Source of the DNA: Nemophila menziesii
Taxonomy: Eukaryota; Streptophyta; Magnoliopsida; Boraginales; Hydrophyllaceae
DNA: 64,000 nucleotides
Assembly: GCA_029959085.1 (NCBI GenBank)
Contig: JARWIR010000017.1
Span: 20,697,507-20,761,506 of the forward strand
Direction of reading: 5' to 3'
Part shown: positions 34,981-45,953 of the stretch, piece after piece
How the letters are laid out: each line of letters begins with the position of its first letter
How positions within the stretch are numbered: the stretch's first letter is position 1
Notes under the pieces: model-generated
Database searches by the model: none
Seen by the model: only the letters and a program-made list of their open reading frames with translations
What the model was told of the DNA's origin: nothing
Made by a program: the position numbers and the translations under genes

Positions 34981-35268
34981 CTTACTCCTATTAAAAAAGT
35001 ATATTAATAATAATCAATAACATAGGATATGTGTGTATCCCAATATTTAGAAATATGGGATAAGTAATAAAGTAATATTCTAAACATTTATCATTAAAAG
35101 TTAAAGTAAGGGTAATAATGAAAAAAATAGTTTAAAGCTGTCTTGAAAGGCTAAGTGGACAATATTTTTGAAACAATACTTTTAGTAAGTGGACAATTTG
35201 TGTGGAACGGAGGGAGTATATGTTAGCCTCAATTACAAATATACTCCAAACATAATTTTAGATAAACT

Positions 35269-35437
35269 AATGATATATACCATCAAAATTCATACCACCC
35301 AACATATTACATATGTCATGGTGTGATTTGGTTGGAAGTAAATCGTTAATTAAATCGATAAAATAAATAGATTAATGATTTACTTCCAACCAAATCACAC
35401 CAAATCATGAGTGGTATGTTGGTTAATATATATCATT
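35269..35437. mobile_element. 169-bp foldback MITE, copy 2
   Basis: Ends AATGATATATACCA and TATATATCATT, with long inverted arms meeting near 35352. It has the same length as copy 1 (9261-9429) and the same ends, but the arms have diverged (tcatggtgtgatttggttgg here, cgtggcgtgaattggttgg in copy 1), while within each copy the arms still match. It lies 52 bp right of the MLE end. Confidence 0.78.
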
Positions 35438-35739
35438 ACTCTTTTAGAGAATGATGTCTGCTAAAGAAAATATGCTCCACATGACGTCCTTCTAGTTGCT
35501 AAGAGTTTAAATCAAATGGAAAACACAAATTATGGTGAATTTCTTTTCTCATAGCAATGCTTAGTTTATTTCAGATTCCACTTTTGGCAACTACATACGA
35601 TTATTATGAGATATGTTAATATCATGTGAAAATAGTTTTCACTAAATGGGAGCTTAAGGATGACGTCCTTAAAACCAATTATAAAGGTCCAATGTCTCCA
35701 TATGCTCATAATAAAATACGTAAGTTCCAAAAAAATCAT

Positions 35740-36356
35740 TTAATGGATTGAAAAAATGTGACTAAGTCAGATTATTCTCTTTCATACAATCAAATAGTTT
35801 GATTTTATGATTTTAGAATAAGAGTCACAAGAGTACAAAGGACTAGTAGGAGTACACTAATTTTCCTAGTGTTATATGTAGATGACATATTATCACATAA
35901 GGATATGATATACCAACCAAATGAAAAAGCCAAGTTTTTAATTGTCTAATAGTTCTCCATAAAAGATTTAGGAAAAGTAGCTTATATTATTTGAATTGGG
36001 ATCTATATAGATAGATTAAAGAAGCTACATGACATATATCAATCTTAGTACATTTATACCATTTTAGAAGTATAACATGGAAATTCCAAGAGAAGGTATT
36101 TAACAATAGGCTTGGAATTACTCTTAGTTGGAGGGTTTGTTCTAGGACCCTAAAAGTAAGAGAATGAATGTGTATAGTCATAATTGTTACAACAATAAGA
36201 ATCTATCCAACATACCATGGAAAATGTATAAGACCTGAAGTGTACTACACGCTAGGAGTAGCGAGTAAGTATGAACATAACCTTGATGAGAATGTTAGTA
36301 AAGTAGTGAAGACTAACCTTAAGTACTTAAGAAGTATTAAGGACCAATTTTTATAA
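35740..36356 (+). pseudogene. Copia pol relic (RT to RNase H)
   Basis: Broken plus-strand codons include VLYVDDIL (about 35870) and FSIKDLGKVAYII (about 35950), then RPEVYYTLGVASKYEHNL and LKYLRSIKDQFL (36228-36356). These are consecutive landmarks of Copia reverse transcriptase and the RT-RNase H link. Stops and frameshifts are frequent. It is an older, different copy from the two other Copia elements in the window; no LTRs are seen. Confidence 0.75.
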
Positions 36357-36359
36357 GTT

Positions 36360-36618
36360 ATGTAAGTTAGAAGATTCACCTAGTTCTTACCAAGATCAAA
36401 CAATTTTTGGGAGGCAGGACCGATCTCCTTCAAATTTATTCCTCGAAGGTTTAACAGGAAAACTGGTCAACTTACGAATGACCTAGGTATGGAGCCGACG
36501 GCTTGGCGACAAATAGACTTTACCCCAGATCTATCAGATACTTTTAATAAGTTAGGAATAGGTTAATTTTGGTTTTATTCTTTTTCCGGGTACCTTGTAC
36601 CCTTTCCGTGTTAAAAAA
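36360..36618 (+). mobile_element. Possible LINE 3' end
   Basis: The stretch ends ccgggtaccttgtaccctttccgtgttaaaaaaaa. A short CT-rich tail with ggtaccttgtacc followed by TTAAT/TTAAA and A-runs resembles the 3' ends of plant L1 LINEs as I know them. The 5' border and a target duplication could not be identified. Confidence 0.3.
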
Positions 36619-36620
36619 AA

Positions 36621-38800
36621 CCTTTTACAATAATTTAATAAAAAGTAAAATGCTTATTATTATGATTTTTTGGACGGATAGTATTATGAATTTAAAATTA
36701 TAATTATCGAACCAATTTGACCATCTCTATCTAGTACATACGATATAATCTCCATCTAATAATACATAGGATTATTTTTAATCATGTTTATCTTTTTTCT
36801 TTGGTAGAATATTATCAAGTTCATCTAATTTACTTTAAAATTTATTTTATTTGTAACGATCAATAATAAAAAATAAAAAATCAATATTATAAGTATCTGT
36901 TTATATGACCTTCTAATCACTGTATAAGTAATCTAACCACTAGAGTAATTATTTATCTTATTCATATTATTCTTTTGACTCCAAAGGAATTTCATAATAA
37001 TCTACAACAAAATTAAATTATCCTTTAATATATTTGATGATCTATTGATTGAAGAATTTAGTTGTAACATTATGGAAAGTCTTAGTTTTATTTTTATATA
37101 TTTGAGGACAACCTATAAGGAAAATCTTACTAAAATCATGTCGAGGCACTCACTACAACTTTAGGTGTGGTCTATTTACTCATATCTCATGCAATATTTA
37201 TCCACAAGCCATCCAGGAGGTGACTCATGGATATCTACTCTATAGATTCCTATGTGTATGTGCTTATTAAATTCAAGATAGTTTATAGCTATATACTTCA
37301 GATACTAGAGCATAATCTATGGATCATCTTTCCAGTATGTCACTTGTCAGATTGATTGTGGATATATATAGGCTGAGATATGGGTGGATGGACCACGACA
37401 CCTTGACATGAGTCTAGTAAGGTTTTTCTTACATGTTGTCTTGGCCTAAAATGTGTGAAAAAATCTAAGGTTTTTTTTGTAGTGTTAAATCTAATTCTTT
37501 CGTAAATTATTATCAATATTCTTTTTTAATTAAAAGACGGATATGAATAAGATTGATAGTTATTCTAGTTGTTCGCATATTTATGCAGTGATTAGATAGT
37601 CATGTGATCAAATTTTATTCGAGTCACAGTTACTCTTAGATATATTAAGAAATCGATATAAATAATTTATGATATTGAATTTTTATTTTAATCATTTAGT
37701 TTTTATTTTTTACAATTAATGTTTACAAATAAAGTGAATTTTATAAGTTATATTAGATTAACATGATAAAATAATAGTTTGCAATATGTATGTAGATGGT
37801 AAAATTGGTTCAATAAGTAATGTTTTAAAATATAATAAAATAATTTTGTATATCATTTATTAAAAAATTTTAAAAGGTTGAAGAGGAAGAAAAACTAATT
37901 GTTATTTTACCAATGAAGTTCTCTTTGTTTAATACCAAAACCATGTCCCCACATATATCGTGAGATATGGTCTCCAAATTCATTAGATAGTTATATGAAT
38001 AAGATCAATATTTATTCTAGTTGTTATAATATTTATTCCGTGTTTCGATAGTCATGAAATATGAGTGGATAGGTCACACCTGGAGTTGTAGTGAGCACCT
38101 CGACATGAATTTAGTAAGGTTTTTCTTATAGGTTGTTTTGACCTCAAATGTATGAAAAAAATTAAGGGATTTTCATAATATTAAAACTAAGTTCTTCAAT
38201 CAATCGATCATCAAATATATTGTTTGAAAATTTTAATTTTGTTGTAAATTATTGTGACATTTATTTTAAGTCAAAAGACTGATAGGAATACGATAGATAA
38301 TTACTCTAGTGGTTAGAATATTTATGCAGTGATTAGAAGGTTATGTGATCTAATTTTACTCGAGTAATAATAGTTCTTAGATGCATTAAAATATAGACGG
38401 ATACTTATAATATTGATTTTTTATTTTTTATTACTGACCGTTACAAATAAAATAAATTTAAAGTATATTAGGTGAACTTGATAATATTCTACCAAAGAAA
38501 AAAAGATAAATATGATAAAGAAAATCTTATATATAGATGGAGATAATATAGTAAGTAGTAGATAAACATGGTAAAATTGGTTCGATAATTATAATTTTAA
38601 GGTCATAATACTATTCGTCCAAAAAAAGTCATAATAACAATTTTTTTACTTCTTACTAAATTATTGCAAAAAGTTGAAAAAAAAGTTTATTGTTAAAAGA
38701 ATGGCATGCAATACTCCTCTCATATTTGTTTACAAAGAAATTATTTGTTCAATATTTAAACTATAGGCCCACATATAGTGTAAGACCACCTAAGTTTTTT
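36621..38800. repeat. Long inverted plus direct repeat cluster
   Basis: Three copies of one ~600-bp sequence. The left copy (36621-37205) is the reverse complement of the right copy (about 38045-38700); for example ggacggatagtattatg near 36672 pairs with cataatactattcgtcc near 38604. A third copy (about 37370-37975) has the same orientation as the right one. The arms share tcgaggcactcactacaact against its inverse. The two direct copies continue to cccacatata at 37948 and 38768. No coding capacity is visible. The layout fits a long-TIR foldback DNA element with a partial duplication. Superfamily and exact borders are unknown. Confidence 0.75.
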
Positions 38801-39786
38801 CCCTTTTACGGTTTTGTTACACCTGTATTGTCAACTAGTTTATTTGATGACACGTCTTGTGCCTTAAAACTTGAACTTCTTGCGAAAGAATTTCGGAGCT
38901 AACTGTTTGTTGACCATTATGTATGAATTTTCCTACTAATGTATGTTCATTATTTCATCAAAGAGTGAGTCTAATGATTTTCCACATCGTGATTTATTTA
39001 CCTTGGGAACCTTTTGTCTCAAAATGTAATGTATGTATTATATTTATAACCGATGTTCATTAGTTTTAATTTCATTGCATGCGACTAGTGAATGGTTCGT
39101 TCCTTTGTTTACCTTATAGTTGTTAGGCCTTTGCATCCTAACATTCATTTATTGATTTTGCATATCCTTCTTTGCATTCGTTTTCAATCTCATTGCTCCC
39201 ATCTCAAGTTCATTGACTTGATCCGAGTTTTCAATGTTGTTATTTTATAGAGGGTGGAATTCATGATGTTTTTTGTATAATAGTGATGTGTACAATATTG
39301 CTTTGTTGTTTCATCTTCGTATTCAACCTAAAATCGCAAGCCTTCCTTGCATAACTATTCATATAAAATCTCATCTAGCAAAAATATTCAATTATTGTTG
39401 AGAACCTTTATCCATACCCATGTAAATGATACTTGTCTACATATTTAGTAATATCTCATGGTTTGTCGATCCCACATTAATCCTAGCAATTGTTCTCATA
39501 TTTGACTTACCGATTCATCTTCTTTCTACTAAAAGGTATATACTTCCTTGTTGGCTTAAAAATGCGAGTATGCATTTTATAGTGAGTTTTTTTAAGGTAG
39601 CAAAATTTTACAAAAAATTTGGCAAAAAAAACACACCTAGAAAAGTAATCTAGCATCCAGCACTCTGTTCGCAGTTCAGCCAACGCCTCACAAGAAAGGC
39701 GGTCCTCTAAAGATCGTCTTTCATTAGACTCATGTTTTAAGAGAAAGACGGTCGTCGAATGACCGCCTTTCACCTAATCCCTTTGC
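38801..39786. other. Spacer, no gene; short imperfect hairpin at 39690-39772
   Basis: AT-rich without supported genes. A GC-richer patch has gaaaggcggtcctct at 39694 and the inverse gaccgcctttc at 39760, with related aagatcgtctttc and gagaaagacggtcgtc between them, so it can fold. Origin unknown. Confidence 0.5.
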
Positions 39787-42190
39787 TTAAGTATTAATGA
39801 TTCTTTATTGTGGGTTATGTTTAACCATACATGTCTATTCCACCTATATCTAGAAATGTGTGATAAGTAATTCCTCCGATCCACAAAAATTATCACTTAC
39901 TAAATATATTGTTCCAAAAATATTGTCCACATAGTATTTCAAGACAACTTCGGAATCCCCCCCCCCCATTATTATCCTTACTTTAACTTTTGATTATAAA
40001 TATTTAAAATATTACTTTATTACTAATCACGCATTTCAAAATATTAAAATAGACATCTATGGTTAAAAATACTCCACGATCAAGAATTATTAACATGTAC
40101 TATATTTTGTATTGGAATAATATCAACTTTATAAGGGTATTTTTGTATTATTGAGCTTAATAATGATATTTCTAAATTTGTTTGAAAAGCTAAGTGGACA
40201 ATTTTTATAGAACAGAGGGAGTAATAAAGTAATATTTTAAATATTTATAATTAAAAGTTTAAGTAAAAGTAATAATGAAAAAAAATTCCAAAATTGTCTT
40301 GAAATGCTAAGTGGATAATATTTTTGGAACATCACTTTTAGTAAGTGAATATTTTTTTGGGAAAGGAGAGAGTATTACATAATAAAGTTTTGGATAGTAT
40401 AGTTACTATATAGGGAAATACTTTCATCCAATATTGGATGGTCCAATACCAATCGTATTATAACACATATTTTATGTTTTAAACTTTCAAAACTAATTAT
40501 AATAACTACCTAATTAATCTAATAGCATGTGTTCTGTTAATATAATAATAAAATATCATTATTAAGCTCAACAATACAAAAATACCCCTAATAAAGTTGA
40601 TATTATTCCAATTCAAAATATTAATGATTCTTGATTGTGGGTATGTTTAACCATACATATATGTCTATTCTAATATCTAGAAATGTGTGATAAGTACTTC
40701 CTTCCTCCATTCCACAAGAATTGTTCACTTACTAAAAACGTTGTTCCAAAAATATTGTCAACTTAGTATTTCAAGACAACTTTGGAATATTTTTTCCATT
40801 ATTATCCTTACTTTAACTTTTAATTATAAATATTATAAATATTTTTTTTATTACTAATCATACATTTTTAGATATTGAAATAGACATGTATGGTTAAAAG
40901 TACCCCACAATCAAGAATCATTAATATGTATTATATTTTGTATTGGAACATTATCAACTTTACGAAGGGTGTTTTTGTATGTTGAGCTTAATAAAGATAT
41001 TTTTTAATTTGTGTGAAATGTTAAGTGGATAATTTTTGTGGAACTGAGGGAGTAATAAAGTAATATTTAAATATTTATAATTAGAAGTTAGAGGAAAGGC
41101 AATAATGGAAAAAGTATTCCAAAATTGTCTTGAAATTCTAAGTAGATAATATTTTTGGAATAACATTTTTAGTAAGTGGATAATTTTTGTGGAACGGAGG
41201 GAGAATTGCATAATAAAATTGTGGATATTATAATTACTATATAGGAAAATACTTTCGTCCAATATTCCAATGGTCTAATACCTACACATATTTCATGTTT
41301 TAAACTTGCAAAAACTAATTATAGTAACTACCTGATTTATCTAATGACACGTGCTTTATAAATATAATAATGAAATGCCATTATTAAGCTTAACATTAAA
41401 AAAATACCTCTTATAAAGTGGATATTATTTCAATACAATATATTAACAATGCATAATTGTATGGTATGTTTAACCATACATGTCTATTCCAATATCTAGA
41501 CAATGTGTGATAAGTACCTCCTCTGTTGCACAAAAATTGTCTACTTACTAAAAGTGTTGTTCAAATAATATTGTTCACTTAGTATTTTAAGACATTTTTC
41601 TAATATTTTTCCAAAATTTTCCTTACGTAATCTTTTGATTATAAATATTTAAAGAATTATTTTATTACTAATCACACATTTCTAGATTTTGGAATAGACA
41701 TGTATGGTTAAAAATACCCCACAATCAAAAATCATTGATATATACAACATTTTGTGTTGGAATAAGATCAACTTTACAAGAGGTATTTTCGTAATATTAG
41801 GTTAATAATGATATTTTTTAATTTGTGTGGAAAACTAAGTGGATAATTTTTGTGGGTGGAGTAATAAAGTAATAGTTTAAGAATTTATAATTAAAAGTAA
41901 ATATTTAGGTAATAATAGAAAAAATATTTTAAAACTGTATAGATAAGTGGATAATATTTTAGGAACACCAATTTTAGTAAGTGGATAATTTAATTTGTGG
42001 AACGGAGGAAGTATTGCATAATAAATGTTTTGATAGTATAGTTACTATATATATACTTTCATCTAATATTGGATTGTGCTATACCAATCGTATTGTAACA
42101 CATATTTTATATTTTAAACGTGCAAAAACTAATTATAGTAACTATCTAATTAATCTAATAATATGTGTTTTGTTAATATAATAAATAGTT
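39787..42190. repeat. Tandem triplication of a Stowaway-in-Stowaway nest (~820-bp period)
   Basis: Three inner Stowaway MITEs lie at 39870-40221, 40697-41052 and 41517-41861 (352, 356 and 345 bp). Each has been inserted at the same TA (gataagTA ... TAataaagtaatat) of a surrounding Stowaway, whose right ends are at 40372, about 41213 and 42011. The starts of the inner elements are 827 and 820 bp apart. The spacers between units (about 40375-40550 and 41214-41370) are also homologous. Identical nesting three times means one nested locus was duplicated as a block, not three independent insertions. Ends are of the CTCCCTC..GTTCC type; subterminal sequence matches the MLE at 24600-35216. Confidence 0.88.
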
Positions 42191-42506
42191 ATAATGTAAA
42201 TATTGTACCTTCTAATATTAGATGGAAGTCCTAATATTAATCATTTGAAAGTATTTTTTGAAAACACACCTTGGATGTATGGTTCTTTTAAAAATCTAGA
42301 AATATTATTTTATGAAGATGGTTAGAAATACATAATTAAAATCTAGAAATATTATTTTGTTACTTAACTTTCGAATTATGTTTTTAAGCCTAAAATATTT
42401 TAGAAAAATATTAAATATATGCTTTTCCAAAAGAAGGAAAATACTTTAATATTGAATGGTCCAATATCCATTGTAATACTAATCTATATTTTAATCATGT
42501 AAAAGT
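42191..42506. other. Relic of the spacer repeat, target of the LINE insertion
   Basis: ggaaaatactttaatattga at 42426 resembles the ggaaatactttcatccaata block in the spacers of the Stowaway array, so this is a diverged further copy. It is cut by the LINE fragment at 42507 and resumes at 42897. Confidence 0.5.
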
Positions 42507-42882
42507 ACGCGAGAAAAAATACAGAAGAAAGCAAATAAAGACAGCATTGGAAGGCGAAGCGTGGGCAATACTCCAGGCAATGAATAATTCAGAAAGTCTA
42601 AAGAGAGATAGAATTAATTTTTACACGGACAACGTGTGATTGGAGAATTCAGCCAATTATAAACCTAATAGATACGTGGATTAAAAAACACCCAGAATGG
42701 AAAGTAATTTACATAAAAAGAGATCTTAATATGATTGCAGATCGAGCAGCAAAATGGGTTAGAAAGAATGGGAATTTAGATGATATTAACCTAATTTGTA
42801 ATTTTGATATTATAGGATTTACTAATCAATTAACTCAAAGTTGTATTGACTCTTAATTTTGATTGAAATGACAAAAAAAAAA
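42507..42882 (+). mobile_element. 5'-truncated LINE with target duplication
   Basis: A 14-bp direct repeat aatcatgtaaaagt flanks the insert (42493-42506 and 42883-42896), and an A-run ends it. The codons read ALEGEAWAILQAMNN and INFYTDN, then after a frameshift PEWKVIYIKRDLNMIADRAA: the RNase H domain found at the C-terminus of plant L1-type ORF2. Only the last ~120 codons are present. Truncation at the 5' end, an A tail and a 14-bp duplication are the signature of target-primed reverse transcription. Confidence 0.9.
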
Positions 42883-42896
42883 AATCATGTAAAAGT

Positions 42897-43345
42897 TATT
42901 TAACTATCTAATTAATTTAATTATGTTTGTAGACGACCCATTGTTGTTGTTTAGAAACATGATAAGTATAAAAAAAATAGTTTGTTGTTGAACTTAAATT
43001 TTTGATACCATAAAGAATAACACAGAAGAGGATTGGAAAAGTATATATATTCTTATTCATATATCTGATCAGTATATATACAGGTATATAGAGTTTAAAT
43101 TACAAAAGGGATAACACAGATATCTTAATTACAAAAGAGATAAAATAAATAAAGATAAATGTCTTATAAAGAGTCGATCTTATCAAATAATATAACCATT
43201 TTACAGGTTTATAGCAATCAGTTGCAGCAATAATTCAAATATTATTATCTTGTTTAAGAGAAGAAGAAAGACGGAAAAGAAAATTAGAAACGTAGAAAAA
43301 CACCAACTACCGCTACAAAAATAAATAAACCATCCACAACTCTCG
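42897..43345. other. 3' flank of UGT-A
   Basis: No gene. It contains the 3' untranslated region of UGT-A, which is read leftward. AT-rich; no clear polyadenylation signal can be singled out. Confidence 0.5.
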
Positions 43346-44797
43346 TTAGGACTCCCCAGCCACACAACCCAAGGAAACACCGTCCCTCTCTAGTGTATGA
43401 ACCAGTGATTCTAAATTCTTGTCAGAAGAACCACCTTCTTGCATAGTTTCCCTTGCTAAAACTTTCCATTTCATCGCATTCCTTCTCAATTCTAAGCCTC
43501 TTACTTCACCCTCCATTACCATCTCTATACAATTTTTTATCTCATCGCTTTCTACTATGCCATTTTTGTTTGGTGTCACCCTAACCCCTATTTTCCAGAT
43601 ATCTTCGATCAACTTTGCATTAGTCCCTTGATCTGACCATTGAGGAAAAGCAACCACAGGAATGCCACAAACCATGCTCTCCAACGTAGAATTCCATCCA
43701 CAATGTGTCACGAAACATCCCAAAGATGAATGTGTTAGAACCTCAAGTTGTGAACACCACTCTACTATCATTCCTTTTTCTTCCAATTCGTCTAGGCAAC
43801 TCAACTTATCCTCTTCCTTTTGTTCTTCACCATTTTTATTCGGTCTTATCACCCACAAGAATGGTCTTCCAGTGTCCAACAACCCTCTTGCAATCTCTTC
43901 TAGTTGCTCCTTCTGCAGATTCAACAAACTCCCAAAGGATATGTAAACAACTGAAGAGTCAGGCTTTGAGTTTAACCACTCGGCACAATCTTTTGATTTT
44001 TCAAAAAGATCACCAGAGAACGAAGTATCTGAAGGATCTCTACCATTCAAGAAAACTGATGGAATCAATGGTCCAACAGGTATTAAGTTGTATTTTTCAA
44101 TTGCTTTGAGTTCTTCAGGCTCAAGTGCATCAAACGTGTTCACTAATACCTTCGGATTTGCTTCTGCATCGAGTATATCAAACTGTTCCCTAAACGTGTG
44201 CACTCCAATACCAGATCCAGATAGAGATTCCCCGCTACAAGGAAGTAAAAAGGAGGGCATGTCACGTTTAGAGAGTATCGGCAGCCCAGGTAAGTGAATA
44301 GACCAATTGGGGTTTTCACAATTTGTTAAAATATCATTCTCAGAGCCATTGAAGTAATAGTAGTACACATCAAAAACAGTAGCTGGTTGAATCCAAAGAA
44401 GAGCAGAAGGAATGTGAAATTCACGCACAACTTCAGCCGCCCACGGAACGAAAAGAGTGTAGACAAGAGAAGTTATTGGGCGACCTTTTTCAGCACTTTT
44501 GACAATGATATCTCTCAAAGTTTCCGAGCCACGAGTCTTCATCTCAGCCATGTAGACCTTGCCATCATCACTTCCATCGGAAAAGCTTGCAAAGTTTAAT
44601 CCGTTAATCACGCCTGCTGAGTTTGACATGCGCCTGTGGGCAGAAACAGTCGTCATAAATGTAACTTCTACGCCCATTCTGATAAGCTTCTTGGCGAATT
44701 CAAGAGAAGGATTAATGTGGCCTTGAGCTGGAAACGTTATTTGAATGACATGGTGAGATTGCACCATGGCGGCAACTTTTGAAACTAATTCAGACAT
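43346..44797 (-). CDS. UDP-glycosyltransferase, UGT75-like (UGT-A)
   Basis: 483 aa, single exon, normal length for plant family-1 UGTs, which move glucose from UDP-glucose onto small hydrophobic acceptors in the cytosol. The N-terminal acceptor domain has FPAQGHINPS with the catalytic His at H27 and WIQPATVFDVYYYYFNG at 135-151. The C-terminal donor domain holds the 44-residue PSPG box at 347-390, from WCSQLEVLTHSSLGCF through the HCGWNS core to a final Gln (Q390), which usually goes with UDP-glucose preference. YTLFVPWAAEV replaces the common catalytic-partner Asp region, as I recall for UGT75 members. These motifs suggest UGT75, the group with flavonoid, crocetin, auxin/ABA-type ester and anthocyanin enzymes; the substrate cannot be read from sequence. 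A second ATG is at codon 11. The closest relative here is UGT-B. No breaks seen. Confidence 0.95.
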   Translation of the reverse strand: MSELVSKVAAMVQSHHVIQITFPAQGHINPSLEFAKKLIRMGVEVTFMTTVSAHRRMSNSAGVINGLNFASFSDGSDDGKVYMAEMKTRGSETLRDIIVKSAEKGRPITSLVYTLFVPWAAEVVREFHIPSALLWIQPATVFDVYYYYFNGSENDILTNCENPNWSIHLPGLPILSKRDMPSFLLPCSGESLSGSGIGVHTFREQFDILDAEANPKVLVNTFDALEPEELKAIEKYNLIPVGPLIPSVFLNGRDPSDTSFSGDLFEKSKDCAEWLNSKPDSSVVYISFGSLLNLQKEQLEEIARGLLDTGRPFLWVIRPNKNGEEQKEEDKLSCLDELEEKGMIVEWCSQLEVLTHSSLGCFVTHCGWNSTLESMVCGIPVVAFPQWSDQGTNAKLIEDIWKIGVRVTPNKNGIVESDEIKNCIEMVMEGEVRGLELRRNAMKWKVLARETMQEGGSSDKNLESLVHTLERDGVSLGCVAGES

Positions 44798-45058
44798 AAT
44801 TAGCTAGGTTATTTTTTAAAACATACAGAGTGAGGGATAATAATGATGGTATTAAGCTAATGGTGAGCAACATGTATATGCGCGCATGTTGTAGAAATAA
44901 TTCCTTGTGTACGTTAACGTGCTGATCACCATTTACTCACAAGTCGATAAAATACTTTAAATGTCACTACGTGATTTAACAACAATACTTAAAGAAAAAA
45001 TGTGGATTAAATTAATCGAATGATAAGTTGATTACCTCTGAACAAAAAACGAAAAAAA
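44798..45058 (-). promoter_or_regulatory. 5' flank of UGT-A
   Basis: Only about 260 bp separate the UGT-A start from a TRIM retroelement, so the proximal promoter must lie here or be supplied by transposon sequence. No convincing TATA box could be chosen; catatacatg (minus strand, near 44878) is the nearest candidate. Confidence 0.3.
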
Positions 45059-45310
45059 GAGGTTGGAGTATAATATCTCACTAATATAATGCATTCTCCT
45101 AAAAGTTCGGATTTTTGGTTGAGTTGACAATTTAACATGGTATCAGAGCTCCACGGTTCTTGAGGTCCTTGGTTCGAGTCTCTCCCCACCGCCACCCACT
45201 TAAAAATCTGCACATGCTCTACTAAACTTGCACGTGAGGGGGCGTGTTGGAGTATAATATCTCACTAATATAATGCGTGTTGGAGTATAATATCTCACTA
45301 ATACAAAGAG
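45059..45310 (+). mobile_element. TRIM (miniature LTR retroelement)
   Basis: A short LTR (about 45061-45137: ttggagtataatatctcact ... tttaaca) is followed at once by TGGTATCAGAGC (45138-45149), a perfect tRNA-iMet primer binding site. Then come about 80 bp of non-coding sequence and a polypurine-like gtgagggggcg (about 45234-45244). A second LTR start, TGTTGGAGTATAATATCTCA, is at 45245. The second LTR is cut after about 32 bp and its first part is repeated at 45277. The whole unit is about 250 bp with no coding capacity, the definition of a TRIM. It sits just upstream of UGT-A. Confidence 0.85.
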
Positions 45311-45322
45311 AGTGTTGTGCGT

Positions 45323-45434
45323 AATGATATATACAATCCAAAATCATACAATTCAAATACCACACAATGACGAGGCGTGAATTGGTTGGTTATAAATCGT
45401 TAATTAATCTTTTCATATTTGTTCTATATAAACA
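45323..45434. mobile_element. 169-bp MITE family, copy 3 (left part only)
   Basis: AATGATATATACAATCC then acacaatgacgaggcgtgaa and ttggttggttataaatcgtt follow the left arm of copy 1. The right arm is missing; a T-run at 45438 replaces it. Confidence 0.7.
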
Positions 45435-45945
45435 ACTTTTTTTTTTTTTTGCAGAAACTTGATTTTTATTAATAATCTTACAAGAGTCAACCATTTGCTT
45501 ATATTATCAAATCGTGAACGTACTTGTGATTATATACGACGAAATTACGTGTGTAGATTTGGCTAAGTCTCACTTGTGAATGTAAATTCTTGTCCCTCGA
45601 TTTGGTAAAAATTTATTGCGTTTTTCGTATAGGCACGCTACACACGTAAGTTTCGGCTTTGTCTCAATTATAAAGGTAATTATTGTCCCCAGTGTATTAT
45701 ACAGTCTCTTATCTTCACCATTTGGTAGAATGTAGCTACAACTCGAACATAACATACCTCGTCATATTGAGATCCAAAAAACCAAGGATTTGTAGTGGGA
45801 AAATACGGTTTGGTTTAATAAACCCATGAAATATTGTCATGATATTAGTGAAAGGGGTTTGACTCACAAGAAGGATCGATTATGGATTAAGATGAGTCTG
45901 GTCCATTAAAGATAGGAAATGATCCTCTCATATGGGTTGATACTA
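45435..45945 (-). other. Possible minus-strand retroposon tail, otherwise unrecognised
   Basis: A 14-base T-run followed by gcagaaacttgatttttatt is the reverse complement of ...AATAAAAATCAAGTTTCTGC(A)n, like the 3' end of a LINE or SINE. A 61-codon minus frame (45570-45755) has no recognisable motif. The left part of the MITE copy ends exactly at the T-run, consistent with an insertion there. Confidence 0.35.
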
Positions 45946-45953
45946 GGGGTGTG

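Larger units (their letters stand above)
24600..35216 (+). mobile_element. Mariner-like element (plant MLE) split by a Copia insertion
   Basis: Ends are CTCCCTCTGTTCCAATTCAA at 24600 and the inverted GTGTGGAACGGAGGGAG ending at 35216, with TA on both sides (24598-24599, 35217-35218), the target duplication of Tc1/mariner. Inside, on the plus strand, lies a decayed mariner transposase (about 25690-26988). The 7637-bp Copia element at 27344-34980 with one CTTAC duplication copy accounts for the excess length; without it the MLE is 2975 bp, normal for plant MLEs. The outer ~120 bp on each side also match the Stowaway MITEs at 39.8-42.0 kb in both sequence and order, so those MITEs probably derive from this family. 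Confidence 0.88.

Noticed and set aside
43419..44599. Several plus-strand frames of 69-134 codons across UGT-A (and 59106-60530 across UGT-B)
   Set aside because: Antisense shadows of the UGT coding sequence; no motifs and no own context.
45138..45200. A tRNA gene (ggtatcagagct ... ggttcgagtct)
   Set aside because: The first part is a retroelement primer binding site and the second a chance B box; there is no cloverleaf, and the surrounding LTRs explain it.
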